NCBI RefSeq assembly: GCF_008629685.1
Contig: NZ_VWSF01000010.1
Span: 62,001 to 126,000, forward strand
From: Adhaeribacter rhizoryzae
GTDB taxonomy: Bacteria; Bacteroidota; Bacteroidia; Cytophagales; Hymenobacteraceae
Direction of reading: 5' to 3'
DNA: 64,000 bases
Under the pieces are notes generated by a model. The model saw nothing but the letters and a program-made list of their open reading frames with translations. It did not search any database and had not been told where the DNA came from. Position numbers and translations under genes: made by a program. Shown here piece by piece: positions 16,763-25,815 of this stretch; the stretch's first letter is position 1, and each line of letters starts with the position of its first letter.

Positions 16763-17887
16763 TTACACGTAATTATTCAACATAACCGGCATTACCAGCA
16801 TCAGAATATTTTCACTTTCATCGTTAGAAGTTGGCATAAGCAAGCCGGCCCGGTTAGGCGTAGAAAGTTCCAGCGATATTTCGTCGGAATCAATATTATT
16901 CAGCATCTCAATTAAGAAGCGGGCATTAAAGCCAATCTCCATGTCTTCGCCGTCGTACTGGCACGAAAGCCGCTCGTTAGCTTCGTTCGAGAAATCTAAA
17001 TCTTCGGCCGAAACATGCAGTTCGCTGCCGGCAATCCGCAACCGAACCTGGTGCGTGGTCTTATTTGAATAAATTGAAATACGCTTAATAGAGCTTAATA
17101 AATCGTAGCGGTCAATTACCAACCGGTTCGGGTTCTGGGCCGGAATAACGTTTTCGTAATCCGGGTAACGCTCATCAATCAGGCGGCAAACCATCCGGAT
17201 GTTCTCAAAACTGAAAAACGCGTTAGAAGTATTAAACTCAACCCGCACCGTAGTAGGCTCGGACGGCAACGTAGCCTTCAATAAAGTAAACGCTTTGCGC
17301 GGAATAATAATAGAAGCCGAATTACCAGTCGGAACATCGAACCGGCGATAACGCAGCAAACGGTGGCCATCGGTGGCTACAAACGTAATATTGTTATCGT
17401 TTAGCTGCACAAAAATACCGGTCATGGCGGGGCGCAACTCATCGGTACTAACGGCAAAAATGGTTTTGTTAATCGCCCGGGCCAGCAAATTAGATGGCAC
17501 TTCAATGGAGTTGTTGCTTTTTACCACCGGTACCCGCGGGAAATCGGTGGCGTTTTCGCCGGAAAGTTTGTAGCGGCCGTTGGCGGAACTTAATTCAATG
17601 GTATAAGTTTCTTCATCGATGGTAAAAGTTACCGGCTGGTCGGGTAAGTTCTTCAACGTATCGAGTAAAATACGGGCAGGGGCAGCAATCCGGCCATTCT
17701 CCTTTGCCTCTACGTGCATTTCGGTTATCATCGACGTTTCCAGGTCGCTGGCCGTAATGGTGAGGGTACCATCGTTTATCTCGAAAAGAAAGTTTTCCAG
17801 AATGGGAACAACCGGATTAGAGGCAATAACACCGTTGATGCTCTGTAGCTGTTTTAATAAAGCCGAAGACGATACAATAAATTTCAT
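16763..17887 (-). CDS. dnaN: DNA polymerase III beta subunit (sliding clamp)
   Basis: 374 aa, the expected length for the three-domain clamp. It begins MKFIVSSSALLKQLQSINGV and ends with NILMLVMPVMLNNYV, the family's C-terminal P-M-(L/R) region that contacts polymerase clients. ILDTLKNLPDQPVTF, ATDGHRLLRYR and RRGR-like IIPRKAFTLLK segments mark domains 1 and 2. It encircles DNA and tethers the replicase. dnaA and oriC-like boxes are not adjacent, so this is not the origin arrangement seen in many other bacteria. Confidence 0.97.
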   Translation of the reverse strand: MKFIVSSSALLKQLQSINGVIASNPVVPILENFLFEINDGTLTITASDLETSMITEMHVEAKENGRIAAPARILLDTLKNLPDQPVTFTIDEETYTIELSSANGRYKLSGENATDFPRVPVVKSNNSIEVPSNLLARAINKTIFAVSTDELRPAMTGIFVQLNDNNITFVATDGHRLLRYRRFDVPTGNSASIIIPRKAFTLLKATLPSEPTTVRVEFNTSNAFFSFENIRMVCRLIDERYPDYENVIPAQNPNRLVIDRYDLLSSIKRISIYSNKTTHQVRLRIAGSELHVSAEDLDFSNEANERLSCQYDGEDMEIGFNARFLIEMLNNIDSDEISLELSTPNRAGLLMPTSNDESENILMLVMPVMLNNYV

Positions 17888-18057
17888 TCCGATCAGTCGT
17901 TTATATTTTTAAATTAATCTTTATCAGGGAATTATTAACTAAACCGCAGGGGCCAGTAAGCAACCAATCTTTTGCCGCTATTTTGATGAAGCAAATTAGG
18001 TTAATTTACCTAATAATTAAAAATAATCTTTTAGAAAATAAGCTGGACGCTTAACTA

Positions 18058-19761
18058 TTAAGAACCGGCATATTTCCGTTTGCGGAGGTAATAACGCCCT
18101 ATACCAAAGCTGACCAGCAAAATTAAAGGCAATACCAGGTTAATTAATTGCCACTTTTGTTTTTCTTCTTTGGCCTTAACTCTATCCAGCGGCCTGAGTA
18201 CAATTTCTTTTGCCCGCAACGAAACCAGATTGGTTTCATCTAGTAAATAATCTACGGCATTGGTAGCAAAATCTTTATTGGCGTAAGTCGCGCCGGAATA
18301 ACGGTCGAAGCCCAACCGGAAAGGTTGTTTGGTTTTAGGGTTTACTTCGTTCCGGATTAAATCACCATCGGCTACCACTACCAATTTGCTTGGCTTGCCT
18401 TCACTTTGAATATTTACGTTTGTAATACCGGCTGGCAGCGGGCGATTGGCAAACACCGAACGAAACTGGCCTTCGAGTAAATAACCCAATACCTGCGGAC
18501 CAGCGGTAAATTCTTCGGGTTTAGGTGGAACGCGGGCCTCGTTTAAATTTATACTGGCCGGCATTTGCACCACCCGCGAGTAAGGCGACGTTGCTATTAA
18601 AGGCGTTTTCTTAATATTCTTAGCCCGCACCGAATCTATGTTACTCACAAATTTGCTGTACAAAGCATCCAGGTTGCGCGTAATAGTGTGCTTGTTAAAC
18701 CCGTTTATAATGGGGTAATAACGCCAGTTCATAAGCTGGGTTTGCGGCTGGTTGCCCAACATGCCTACCACCATCGGAATTTGGCCCGCATTAATATCCT
18801 GCACCAGATTGCCGTTTAAACGTACCCCGTAATTAAATAATAAATCCTGCAAATTCAGTTCCAGCGGTAAAGCTACGGTTCCTTCGGTCCGGATACTGTC
18901 CAGGGAAATATTAACCGGATCAATAAAAAATAAAGCCCTGCCGCCGCCAACAATAAACTGATCAAGTTTGAATTTTTCGGCTTCGGAATATTTGAGCAAA
19001 GGCTTGGCTACCACAACGGCATCCAGGGCTTTTAAATCTTTAACTTTGGTTAAATCGACCCAGAATACATCGTACGTTTTTTGTAAAGTAGTAATGAAAT
19101 CGGCGGCTTCCAGCATCCCCAGTTCGCCGTGGCCTTCTATAAAGCCAATGCGCTTGCGCTGGGTTTGGGTAAGTTGCCGAATGGCCGATGCCAATTCAAA
19201 TTCCAAACCTTCAATCGATTGGTTTAGCTGTTCGTCGGGCGGCGCTGCCTGGTTGCCTTTCAAAAATATTACCGGTACTTCTTTGCCTTTGCTGGAAACA
19301 ATGCCGCCCGGAAATATTATTTTCTCTACAGTTTTATCACCCTCCGTCGAAACCAGGTTGGTGGGCTGCAAACCTTTGGCAATAAGTTGCTGGTAATAAT
19401 TATTGCGTTTTTCCGGATTAGTATTGCTGCTGGGATTTATAAAATTAAACTGAACCCGGTCATCGGAGTAAACCCGGAATTCTTCCAGCGTTTCGCGCAC
19501 AGAATTTTGCAGGCGTTTAAAACGCGCCGGGAAATCGCCGGCCAGGTAAACATCGACCGTAATATCTTCTTTTAAATTGGCTAGTAATTGCTTGGTAACC
19601 GGCGCAATAGAATAGCGTTTGTCTTCGGTTAAATCTACCCGGAAATATACATTTGCCAGCAAAATATTCAGGAGCAGCAAAATGCCGACCGCTCCTATAA
19701 ACAAATAAATATCCTTTTTTTTCCGGGACGTGCTGGCGCTGGTTGTTTTTTCTTCTACCAT
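18058..19761 (-). CDS. gldG: Gliding motility-associated ABC transporter component GldG
   Basis: 567 aa. One N-terminal membrane helix (about residues 17-40) after a basic start, a long periplasmic region, and one C-terminal helix (LVLPLILLVSFGIGRYYLRKR). The interior has the GldG/ABC-type uncharacterised domain features: DLTEDKRYSIAPVTKQLLANL near the start and IGFIEGHGELGM, plus VVAKPLLKYSEAEKFKLDQF. It forms with GldA and GldF an ABC complex needed for gliding and probably type IX secretion-linked functions in some species. Its start overlaps the gldF end by seven bases, indicating coupling. Confidence 0.92.
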   Translation of the reverse strand: MVEEKTTSASTSRKKKDIYLFIGAVGILLLLNILLANVYFRVDLTEDKRYSIAPVTKQLLANLKEDITVDVYLAGDFPARFKRLQNSVRETLEEFRVYSDDRVQFNFINPSSNTNPEKRNNYYQQLIAKGLQPTNLVSTEGDKTVEKIIFPGGIVSSKGKEVPVIFLKGNQAAPPDEQLNQSIEGLEFELASAIRQLTQTQRKRIGFIEGHGELGMLEAADFITTLQKTYDVFWVDLTKVKDLKALDAVVVAKPLLKYSEAEKFKLDQFIVGGGRALFFIDPVNISLDSIRTEGTVALPLELNLQDLLFNYGVRLNGNLVQDINAGQIPMVVGMLGNQPQTQLMNWRYYPIINGFNKHTITRNLDALYSKFVSNIDSVRAKNIKKTPLIATSPYSRVVQMPASINLNEARVPPKPEEFTAGPQVLGYLLEGQFRSVFANRPLPAGITNVNIQSEGKPSKLVVVADGDLIRNEVNPKTKQPFRLGFDRYSGATYANKDFATNAVDYLLDETNLVSLRAKEIVLRPLDRVKAKEEKQKWQLINLVLPLILLVSFGIGRYYLRKRKYAGS

Positions 19762-20483
19762 TTCCGGCTCTCCAGCACTAATTTAGTTCCTAACAACAAA
19801 AGCACAATTACACTTAAAAAATACAAAATATCCCTCGAATCGATTAAGCCTTTACTTAAAGCATTGTAGTGAAAAGAAATACCTAACGAACTGATAATGT
19901 ATTGTATATCGCCGCCCATTTCTATAGTAGCAATATAATCGAAACCAATATAAATCAGGAAACTCAGAAATACCGCCAGGATAAAAGAAACAATTTGGTT
20001 TTCTGTAATGGCCGAAGAAAATACCCCAATAGCGGTAAATATAGCCGCTAGAAAAACCAAGCCAATGTAAGAGCCCGTTACCGCCGCCGAATCGATATTG
20101 CCCTCCGGATTACCCAACGAATACACACTGTAATAATAAAGCAAAGTAGGCACCAGCGAAAATATTACTAGCAGCAAACAAGCAAAGTATTTGCCCAGAA
20201 TTAATTGCAAATCCGTAATAGGTTTGGTAAGGAGTAATTCCAGCGTACCGGCTTTCTTTTCTTCGGAAAAGCTGCGCATGGTTATGGCCGGAATCAAAAA
20301 CAAGAAAACCCAAGGCGCCATACTGAACAAGGTTTGCATATCGGCGTAACCGTATTCCAGCACGCTGGTTTCCGGAAAGACCCACATAAACAAGCCTATT
20401 GCTACCAGAAAAACCCCGATAACAATGTAGGCAATCATGGAATTTAAAAAACTATTTATTTCTTTTTGCAGAATTGCAAACAT
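19755..20483 (-). CDS. gldF: Gliding motility ABC transporter permease GldF
   Basis: 242 aa with six hydrophobic segments, an ABC-2 type permease. It opens MFAILQKEINSFLNSMIAYIV, as GldF does, and has SMAPWVFLFLIPAITMRSFS followed by EEKKAGTLELLLTKPI, the conserved cytoplasmic loop of this permease family that docks the ATPase. gldG overlaps its end; gldA lies 112 bases upstream with an AT-rich palindrome between. Confidence 0.93.
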   Translation of the reverse strand: MFAILQKEINSFLNSMIAYIVIGVFLVAIGLFMWVFPETSVLEYGYADMQTLFSMAPWVFLFLIPAITMRSFSEEKKAGTLELLLTKPITDLQLILGKYFACLLLVIFSLVPTLLYYYSVYSLGNPEGNIDSAAVTGSYIGLVFLAAIFTAIGVFSSAITENQIVSFILAVFLSFLIYIGFDYIATIEMGGDIQYIISSLGISFHYNALSKGLIDSRDILYFLSVIVLLLLGTKLVLESRKW

Positions 20484-20490
20484 GGTTTTT

Positions 20491-20596
20491 GAATTATGAA
20501 TTAAAAATTATGAATTAGAGATAAGGCGTTTTTAAGAAGAACTTAAAGTCAAAAAGGAACTTATAATTCATAATTTTTAATTTCTAATTTTAAATT
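20491..20596. repeat. AT-rich palindromic repeat (ATTATGAATTAGAA family), copy B, between gldA and gldF
   Basis: Left arm has two units around ATTATGAATTA; the right arm ATTCATAATTTTTAATT is its near complement; GTTTTT and AAAAAG pair toward the core. It fills the gap between gldA and gldF within one transcription unit. Confidence 0.75.
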
Positions 20597-21510
20597 TATT
20601 TACTGGTTAGTTGTTTAAATATTTGTTCCAGTGAATTTTCTTCCTGCCGTAAACCAACCAGGCTCCATTGCTGATTACCGGCCAAAGTAAATATTGCCGA
20701 ACGCACATCCTGACCGGGCAAAGAACGAATCCGATATTTATTATTGGTTAGTGTTTCGACGTTTGAAATTGCCGGTATAGATGAAAACAAACTAATATCT
20801 ATGGGGCTTTCAAATTCCGCAATAGTCAGGACTTCGTTTTTATTTAAGTTTTCCAGCTCTCTTACCTCCGCATCGGCCACTACCGCTCCTTGGTTTATTA
20901 TTACTACCCGGTCGCAAATGGCGGTTACTTCCTGCATAATATGCGTTGAGAAAATAACTGTTTTTTCACGGCCAATATTTTTAATCAAGCCGCGGATTTC
21001 GCTTAACTGGTTGGGGTCCAAACCGGTGGTAGGTTCATCCAGAATTAAAACTTCAGGGTCATGAATCAGGGCCTGAGCCAAACCCACCCGCTGCCGGTAT
21101 CCTTTCGATAGAGACCCTATTTTTTTGCCCTGTTCAATTGTTAAGCCGCAAAGGTCTACCATTTCTGCAGTCCGTGCTTTCAGTTGGCTACCTTTAAGGC
21201 CGTTTACCGAACCGGCAAATTGCAGGTATTCTTTCACGTACATATCCAGGTAAAGCGGGTTGTGCTCGGGCAAATAGCCTACCTGCCGCCTTACCTGAAT
21301 AGGATCGGTAATTACATCGTAACCATTTACCAGAATGGTACCGGCGGTGGGTGGCAGAAAACAAGTGGCAATTTTCATGGTGGTAGATTTACCCGCGCCG
21401 TTTGGCCCCAGAAAACCCAAAATTTGCCCTTTGTTTACTTTAAACGAAATATTATCAACTGCCCGCTGGCTGCCAAAAAGTTTTGTAAGACCCTTTACTT
21501 CTACCGACAT
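20596..21510 (-). CDS. gldA: Gliding motility ABC transporter ATPase GldA
   Basis: 304 aa. ABC ATPase with Walker A GPNGAGKSTT near residue 35, Q loop GYLPEHNPLY, signature SKGYRQRVGLAQ, Walker B LILDEPTTGLDPNQ and switch His in STHIMQE. The C-terminal 80 residues form the accessory domain found in GldA and other ABC-2 ATPases. NPLYLDMYVKEYLQF is typical of GldA. It leads the gldA-gldF-gldG set; a -7 element sits about 40 bases upstream. Confidence 0.92.
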   Translation of the reverse strand: MSVEVKGLTKLFGSQRAVDNISFKVNKGQILGFLGPNGAGKSTTMKIATCFLPPTAGTILVNGYDVITDPIQVRRQVGYLPEHNPLYLDMYVKEYLQFAGSVNGLKGSQLKARTAEMVDLCGLTIEQGKKIGSLSKGYRQRVGLAQALIHDPEVLILDEPTTGLDPNQLSEIRGLIKNIGREKTVIFSTHIMQEVTAICDRVVIINQGAVVADAEVRELENLNKNEVLTIAEFESPIDISLFSSIPAISNVETLTNNKYRIRSLPGQDVRSAIFTLAGNQQWSLVGLRQEENSLEQIFKQLTSK

Positions 21511-21549
21511 TAAATATTCTTCTGGGATTTAACCTGGTTTTAAAACGTG

Positions 21550-21557
21550 CAAAGATA
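21550..21557 (-). promoter_or_regulatory. -7 element for gldA
   Basis: TATCTTTG on the minus strand, leader of about 36 bases; no clear -33. It implies gldA is transcribed separately from the SDR gene upstream. Confidence 0.4.
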
Positions 21558-21565
21558 AAGATAAA

Positions 21566-22276
21566 TTACTTGGGTCTTTGGGGTTTTCCTTTGGGTTGTA
21601 AAGGCCGCACCTCAATATCTACGTGGTGGTAATTAGGCGGCGATTGCAAGGCGTGTAAAATAGTTGAGGCAATATCTTCGGGTTGCATCATGTTTTCGGG
21701 AGCGGTGGCATTATCAAAATCACTGAAAAAATTGGTGTTAACCGAACCCGGGTAAATGCAGGTAACTTTCACGCCAAACTCCCGCACTTCTTTGTACAAA
21801 GCCTGCGACATGCCCCGTACGGCAAATTTGGTGGCGCAATAACCCGATGCTTTTTCTACGCCGTTTAAACCCGCCAAAGACACAATATTTACAATGTGCC
21901 CTTCCTCCTGCTTTTTCATGTCGGGCAAAACTGCTCTGGTGCAATAAAAAAGCCCGTGCACATTCGTATCAAACATCAGGTGCCAATCCTCTACTGATTG
22001 TTCATCGAATAAACCTTGCTTACCCAAACCCGCATTATTTACCAGCACCGATATTGGTTTACCAGCCTTTTCTATTGTCTGAAGTTGCGCCCGTTCTACG
22101 GCATCTTGCTTACGCACATCTACTTCAACAAAGAAAAAATTAGGATGATCCAGTGGGGCAGCGCGCCGGCCCCAACCGGCTACTGTCGCGCCTTTTTCTA
22201 AAGCGGCCTTTGCTGTTGCTAATCCAATGCCGGAACTTACCCCGGTAATTACTACTAATTTGTTTTCCAGATTCAT
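21566..22276 (-). CDS. Short-chain dehydrogenase/reductase (YdfG-like)
   Basis: 236 aa, classical SDR. Cofactor motif TGVSSGIGLA at residues 11-20, NNAGLG near 85, catalytic Ser in VSLAGLNG and YxxxK as YCATK near 150. WGRRAAP after beta-2 carries Arg residues that favour NADP(H). The C-terminal IASTILHALQSPPNYHHVDIE segment resembles YdfG/serine dehydrogenase-like SDRs. Substrate unknown. It is followed 55 bases later by gldA, which seems to have its own promoter. Confidence 0.85.
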   Translation of the reverse strand: MNLENKLVVITGVSSGIGLATAKAALEKGATVAGWGRRAAPLDHPNFFFVEVDVRKQDAVERAQLQTIEKAGKPISVLVNNAGLGKQGLFDEQSVEDWHLMFDTNVHGLFYCTRAVLPDMKKQEEGHIVNIVSLAGLNGVEKASGYCATKFAVRGMSQALYKEVREFGVKVTCIYPGSVNTNFFSDFDNATAPENMMQPEDIASTILHALQSPPNYHHVDIEVRPLQPKGKPQRPK

Positions 22277-22634
22277 AGTTTTATTTTTTTATTTCGAGTT
22301 CATCGTTTAATACTGATGCCGACAAATTATGGTGTGTTTATGGTATAATTTTATAGCTAATAGACAATAAGTTAAAGACTGTTTTTTATAAACATTATTC
22401 ATCGATAAAATCAAATATCCATATTTTAAATAACTGGTTTTAAGTTAATTATTTTATAAATTTATATTATTCCTTAAACCTCACTCAAGTCATTCAGGAG
22501 GAAGCTATTTGGCTACTTGCTAAATAGTTTCCTCCTGAATGACAGAGATAGGCTTTAAGAACTAATTGAAAGTATACACTTTAGTTTGCGTACCATCAGG
22601 TAATATGTAAATCCAGATTTTGTAAATCACTACT
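22277..22634. other. 358-bp intergenic region between two SDR genes
   Basis: AT-rich, without a credible coding frame. Its one clear structure is the 55-bp palindrome at 22489-22543. Confidence 0.5.
22489..22543. repeat. 55-bp palindromic repeat (GTCATTCAGGAGGAA), copy 1
   Basis: Perfect 15-bp terminal inverted repeat GTCATTCAGGAGGAA/TTCCTCCTGAATGAC, with inner arms CTATTT/AAATAG. Flanking CTTAAA-CCT and AGGCTTTAAG extend the stem with a bulge. A second copy of the same length lies at 39361-39415. Confidence 0.85.
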
Positions 22635-23348
22635 TTAACTTTCAATATCGCCTAGCTGCGGGCGAATCAATATTTCTTCTACTACGGTGCTGGCCGACAT
22701 ACCGTACGCATTGCTAACGGCACAAGCCACATCTTCTGATTTCATAAACCGTTCGGCAGGCAAATCTACGCCTTCCCAACTGGCCGTTAAAGTGGCACCG
22801 GGTAAAATGGCGGTTACTTTTACATCGTGTTTTTTCAGTTCTTCGCGTAAAACTTTGGTTAAGCCATACAAGGCGTATTTGGCTACGCAATAAGAGCCGC
22901 CATTGGTATAAGGTGTAATACTGGCCGTAGAACACATCATAAATATATGCCCTGACTTTCTTTTCATCATATCCTCTACCAAACCTTTGGTAATGCGGTA
23001 AGCACTTAACAAATGGTTATCCAGCATAAACGGCAAAGCGGTACTATCTTCTTCGGTAATTTTACCCGGAATAAATACGCCGGCATTATTTACCAAAACA
23101 TCAATTTTAACCTTTAAACCTTTTACATAATTAATAAACGCTTCTACGGCTATGGGATCGGCAATATCGGTAGCCAAATAAAATACTTTAGAAAACGTAT
23201 ATTGCTGTTCAATTTTTAATTTAAGTGCTTTTAAATCGCGCTCTGTTCTGGCACAGGTAATAATATGAAAGCCATCGGCGGCAAATTTTTCGATGATTGC
23301 CCGGCCAATGCCTTTCGTTCCGCCTGTTACCAATATATATTTTTCCAT
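22635..23348 (-). CDS. Short-chain dehydrogenase/reductase (FabG-like)
   Basis: 237 aa from ATG 23348, which puts ILVTGGTKGIGRA at residues 4-16 as usual; another ATG at 23390 would add 14 residues. NNAGVF, catalytic Ser in MMCSTASIT and YCVAK (YxxxK) are present. CARTERDL after beta-2 suggests NADP(H). The tail VVEEILIRPQLGDI resembles the SDR encoded 0.4 kb downstream, so the two may be distant paralogues, but a 358-bp gap separates them. Substrate unknown. Confidence 0.85.
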   Translation of the reverse strand: MEKYILVTGGTKGIGRAIIEKFAADGFHIITCARTERDLKALKLKIEQQYTFSKVFYLATDIADPIAVEAFINYVKGLKVKIDVLVNNAGVFIPGKITEEDSTALPFMLDNHLLSAYRITKGLVEDMMKRKSGHIFMMCSTASITPYTNGGSYCVAKYALYGLTKVLREELKKHDVKVTAILPGATLTASWEGVDLPAERFMKSEDVACAVSNAYGMSASTVVEEILIRPQLGDIES

Positions 23349-23435
23349 ATTAGTTAGGTTGTTTATCAATTTTCCCCGTAATATAGTCATAACAAAATAG
23401 ACACCGATATTTTAGTTATTTCGTACATCCCCTTT

Positions 23436-24164
23436 ATGAAAACATTAGGTAGTTATTTACTTTTTCTGAATACATTAATACGCCGGGGCGAATCGTTCCG
23501 GATTTTATTTAACCGAACCATGGACGAGGCTATTTTAATTGGCATTAACTCCGTGTTTATTGTAGGTATTGTATCTACGTTTATTGGGGCGGTAACCTGC
23601 GTCCAAATTTCTTATAACCTCACCAATGCTTTAATTCCGCGTTCTACCATTGGCTTTATGGTACGTGAAATGACCATCCTGGAGTTGGCTCCCACCATTA
23701 CTTCTATTGTACTGGCCGGTAAAGTAGGCTCTAATATTGCCGGTGGTTTAGGTACCATGCGCATAACCGAACAAATTGATGCGTTAGAAGTTATGGGTAT
23801 AAATTCGGCTTCTTACCTGGTTTTGCCTAAAATCATTGCCTCTTTATTAATGTTTCCGCTGCTGGTAATTTTGGCGATGACCCTTTCCATATTGGGCGGT
23901 TATGTAGCCGGTAGTTTATCGGGTGCTTTATCGGCGCAGGAATACGTAGAAGGCTTGCGGAGTGAGTTTATTCCTTACAACATTGTTTTTGCCTTAATAA
24001 AATCTTTTGTTTTTGCCTTTTTAATATCTTCTATCTCGTCTTATTTGGGCTATAATACCAAAGGCGGCGCATTAGAAGTAGGCGCAGCCAGTACCAAAGC
24101 CGTTACCAACAGCATTATAGCGGTTTTAATTGCCGACTTTGTTTGTGCGTATGTGTTGTTGTAA
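23436..24164 (+). CDS. mlaE: MlaE-type lipid ABC transporter permease
   Basis: 242 aa with five to six membrane segments. The MlaE family core is visible: REMTILELAPTITSIVLAGKVGSNIAGGLGTMRITEQIDALEVMGIN, of which LGTMRITEQIDALEVMGI is the hallmark. Such permeases work with MlaF and an MCE protein to move phospholipid between the membranes. mlaF follows 112 bases downstream. No MlaD/MCE gene is in the neighbourhood. Confidence 0.9.
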   Translation: MKTLGSYLLFLNTLIRRGESFRILFNRTMDEAILIGINSVFIVGIVSTFIGAVTCVQISYNLTNALIPRSTIGFMVREMTILELAPTITSIVLAGKVGSNIAGGLGTMRITEQIDALEVMGINSASYLVLPKIIASLLMFPLLVILAMTLSILGGYVAGSLSGALSAQEYVEGLRSEFIPYNIVFALIKSFVFAFLISSISSYLGYNTKGGALEVGAASTKAVTNSIIAVLIADFVCAYVLL

Positions 24165-24276
24165 GCAATAATATTTACAAAAATAATTGGCAATATTCTG
24201 AATTTAAAAGCAATTATTCAGTAACCGGGCAGTTTACTTACCTGGCTTTTGCTGAAGCAAATTATTGATAATAGAA

Positions 24277-25104
24277 ATGATTGAAATTCATAACATACAA
24301 AAATCCTTTAATGGTGTAAAAGTACTCAACGGCATTTCGGGCATTTTTGAATCTGGTAGAACCAACCTGCTTTTAGGAGCCAGCGGTACCGGAAAAAGTG
24401 TGTTGCTGCAATGCATTGTGGGCCTGATAAAACCAGATTTAGGCAGCATTACCTACGATGGCAAAGTTTTTACAAACAACAAACTAGATTTAAAACAGGA
24501 AATCCGGCGTAAAATAGGCATGCTTTTTCAGGGTAGCGCCTTATTCGACTCGATGAACGTAGAAGAAAACGTGGAATTCCCGTTGCGGATGCTTACCAAA
24601 ATGGGCCGGGAAGAACGCCGGGAACGGGTAGAATTCTGCCTGAAGCGGGTAGGTTTGGAAAATGCCGGTAAAAAAATGCCTTCGGAAATAAGCGGCGGTA
24701 TGAAAAAACGCGTGGGTATTGCCCGCGCCATTGCACCTAACTCCCGGTATTTGTTCTGCGATGAACCCAATTCGGGCCTCGACCCGCTTACCGCTATTAA
24801 GATTGATGAATTAATTTACGAATTAACCAAAGAATACGACATTACCACCGTAATTGTAACCCACGATATGAACTCAGTTATGGAAATAGGCGATAATATT
24901 ATGTTTTTGCACAAAGGCAATAAATTGTGGGAAGGCGGTCGGGAAGAAATAATGGACACATCGGTTCCGGAACTAAAAGAATTTATTTTTGCCAGCAGCC
25001 TCATGCGGGCCGCTAAAAAAGTAGACGAAGAACTAGGTTCTTTAGATGAATTATCTACTATCCAAACCAACCGGGAACCAGAAGAAGAAAAGCCCCAGGA
25101 ATAA
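24277..25104 (+). CDS. mlaF: MlaF-type lipid ABC transporter ATPase
   Basis: 275 aa from ATG 24277; a TTG four codons earlier is less likely. Walker A GASGTGKSV near residue 36, Q loop MLFQGSALFDSMNVEENVEF, signature SGGMKKRVGIAR, Walker B YLFCDEPNSGLDPLT and VTHDMNSVMEIGD. QGSALFDS and the GMKKR signature are MlaF markers. The last 30 residues are Glu-rich and dispensable-looking. Pairs with the MlaE-type permease upstream. Confidence 0.9.
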   Translation: MIEIHNIQKSFNGVKVLNGISGIFESGRTNLLLGASGTGKSVLLQCIVGLIKPDLGSITYDGKVFTNNKLDLKQEIRRKIGMLFQGSALFDSMNVEENVEFPLRMLTKMGREERRERVEFCLKRVGLENAGKKMPSEISGGMKKRVGIARAIAPNSRYLFCDEPNSGLDPLTAIKIDELIYELTKEYDITTVIVTHDMNSVMEIGDNIMFLHKGNKLWEGGREEIMDTSVPELKEFIFASSLMRAAKKVDEELGSLDELSTIQTNREPEEEKPQE

Positions 25105-25143
25105 AAAAAGCAGAGCCTGTATTTAAAGCTAAATACAGGCTCT
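25103..25143 (-). terminator. Terminator of the etf-nuclease operon
   Basis: 14-bp perfect stem AGAGCCTGTATTTA and complement with a four-base loop. On the minus strand it is followed by seven Ts; on the plus strand it has no T tract, so it mainly serves genes read from the right. Confidence 0.8.
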
Positions 25144-25202
25144 TAGAATATTATGTAATTGTATATAAACTAATACTTACCTATATACTTATTACTTTAA
25201 GA

Positions 25203-25805
25203 TTAATTTCTTTTATTCAGCTCATCGCGAATTTTGGCAGCTCTTTCGTAATCTTCTTTCTCCAGGGCCTCGTCCAACAACTTATTTAGTTCATCTACAG
25301 ATACATCGCGTAAATTACTTTTAGCTTCGGCACTAATAGCGCTGGTAGCAGATGTTTCAATCTCGTCGGTTTCTTCTTCGTCGTCTTCTTCTAAATCGCT
25401 TAAAATAATACCAGCTTCCGATAAAACACTTTCAACAGTATAAATCGGCACACCAAACCTAAGGCCAATGGCTATGGCATCCGAAGGTCGCGCATCCAAA
25501 TCAAACTGCCGTTCGCCGTCGGAGCAAACAATTTTAGAATAAAAAACGCCTTCTTTTAAATCCGATATTAATACCTCCAATACACTTACTTGCAGATGCT
25601 GCGCAAAAGATTTAAATAAATCGTGCGTAAGTGGCCGGTTGGGGCTGATTTTTTCGATTTGAATGGCAATGGATTGCGCCTCGAACATGCCAATAATAAT
25701 GGGTAACCGACGGTTGCCATCTTTTTCGCCGAGAACCAGCGCAAAAGAACCTGTTTGGGATTGGCTTGATGATAAGCCTAATATTTCTAATTGAATTTTT
25801 TTCAC
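25203..25805 (-). CDS. Bifunctional nuclease domain (BFN/DUF151) protein with C-terminal UVR motif
   Basis: 200 aa. Residues 1-130 form the BFN/DUF151 domain: LPIIIGMFEAQSIAIQIEK, RPLTHDLFKSF, DARPSDAIAIGLRFGVPIY. An acidic linker (EEDDEEETDEIE) follows, then a UVR motif, NKLLDEALEKEDYERAAKIR, as in UvrB/UvrC and Clp-associated proteins. BFN proteins in plants have nuclease activity; the bacterial role is unsettled. Last gene of the etfB-etfA operon, ten bases after etfA. Confidence 0.88.
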   Translation of the reverse strand: MKKIQLEILGLSSSQSQTGSFALVLGEKDGNRRLPIIIGMFEAQSIAIQIEKISPNRPLTHDLFKSFAQHLQVSVLEVLISDLKEGVFYSKIVCSDGERQFDLDARPSDAIAIGLRFGVPIYTVESVLSEAGIILSDLEEDDEEETDEIETSATSAISAEAKSNLRDVSVDELNKLLDEALEKEDYERAAKIRDELNKRN

Positions 25806-25815
25806 TGTATAAGTT

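Noticed and set aside
16763-17887. dnaN as a marker of the replication origin
   Set aside because: dnaA, recF and DnaA-box clusters are not visible nearby; flanking genes are gldC and gldG.
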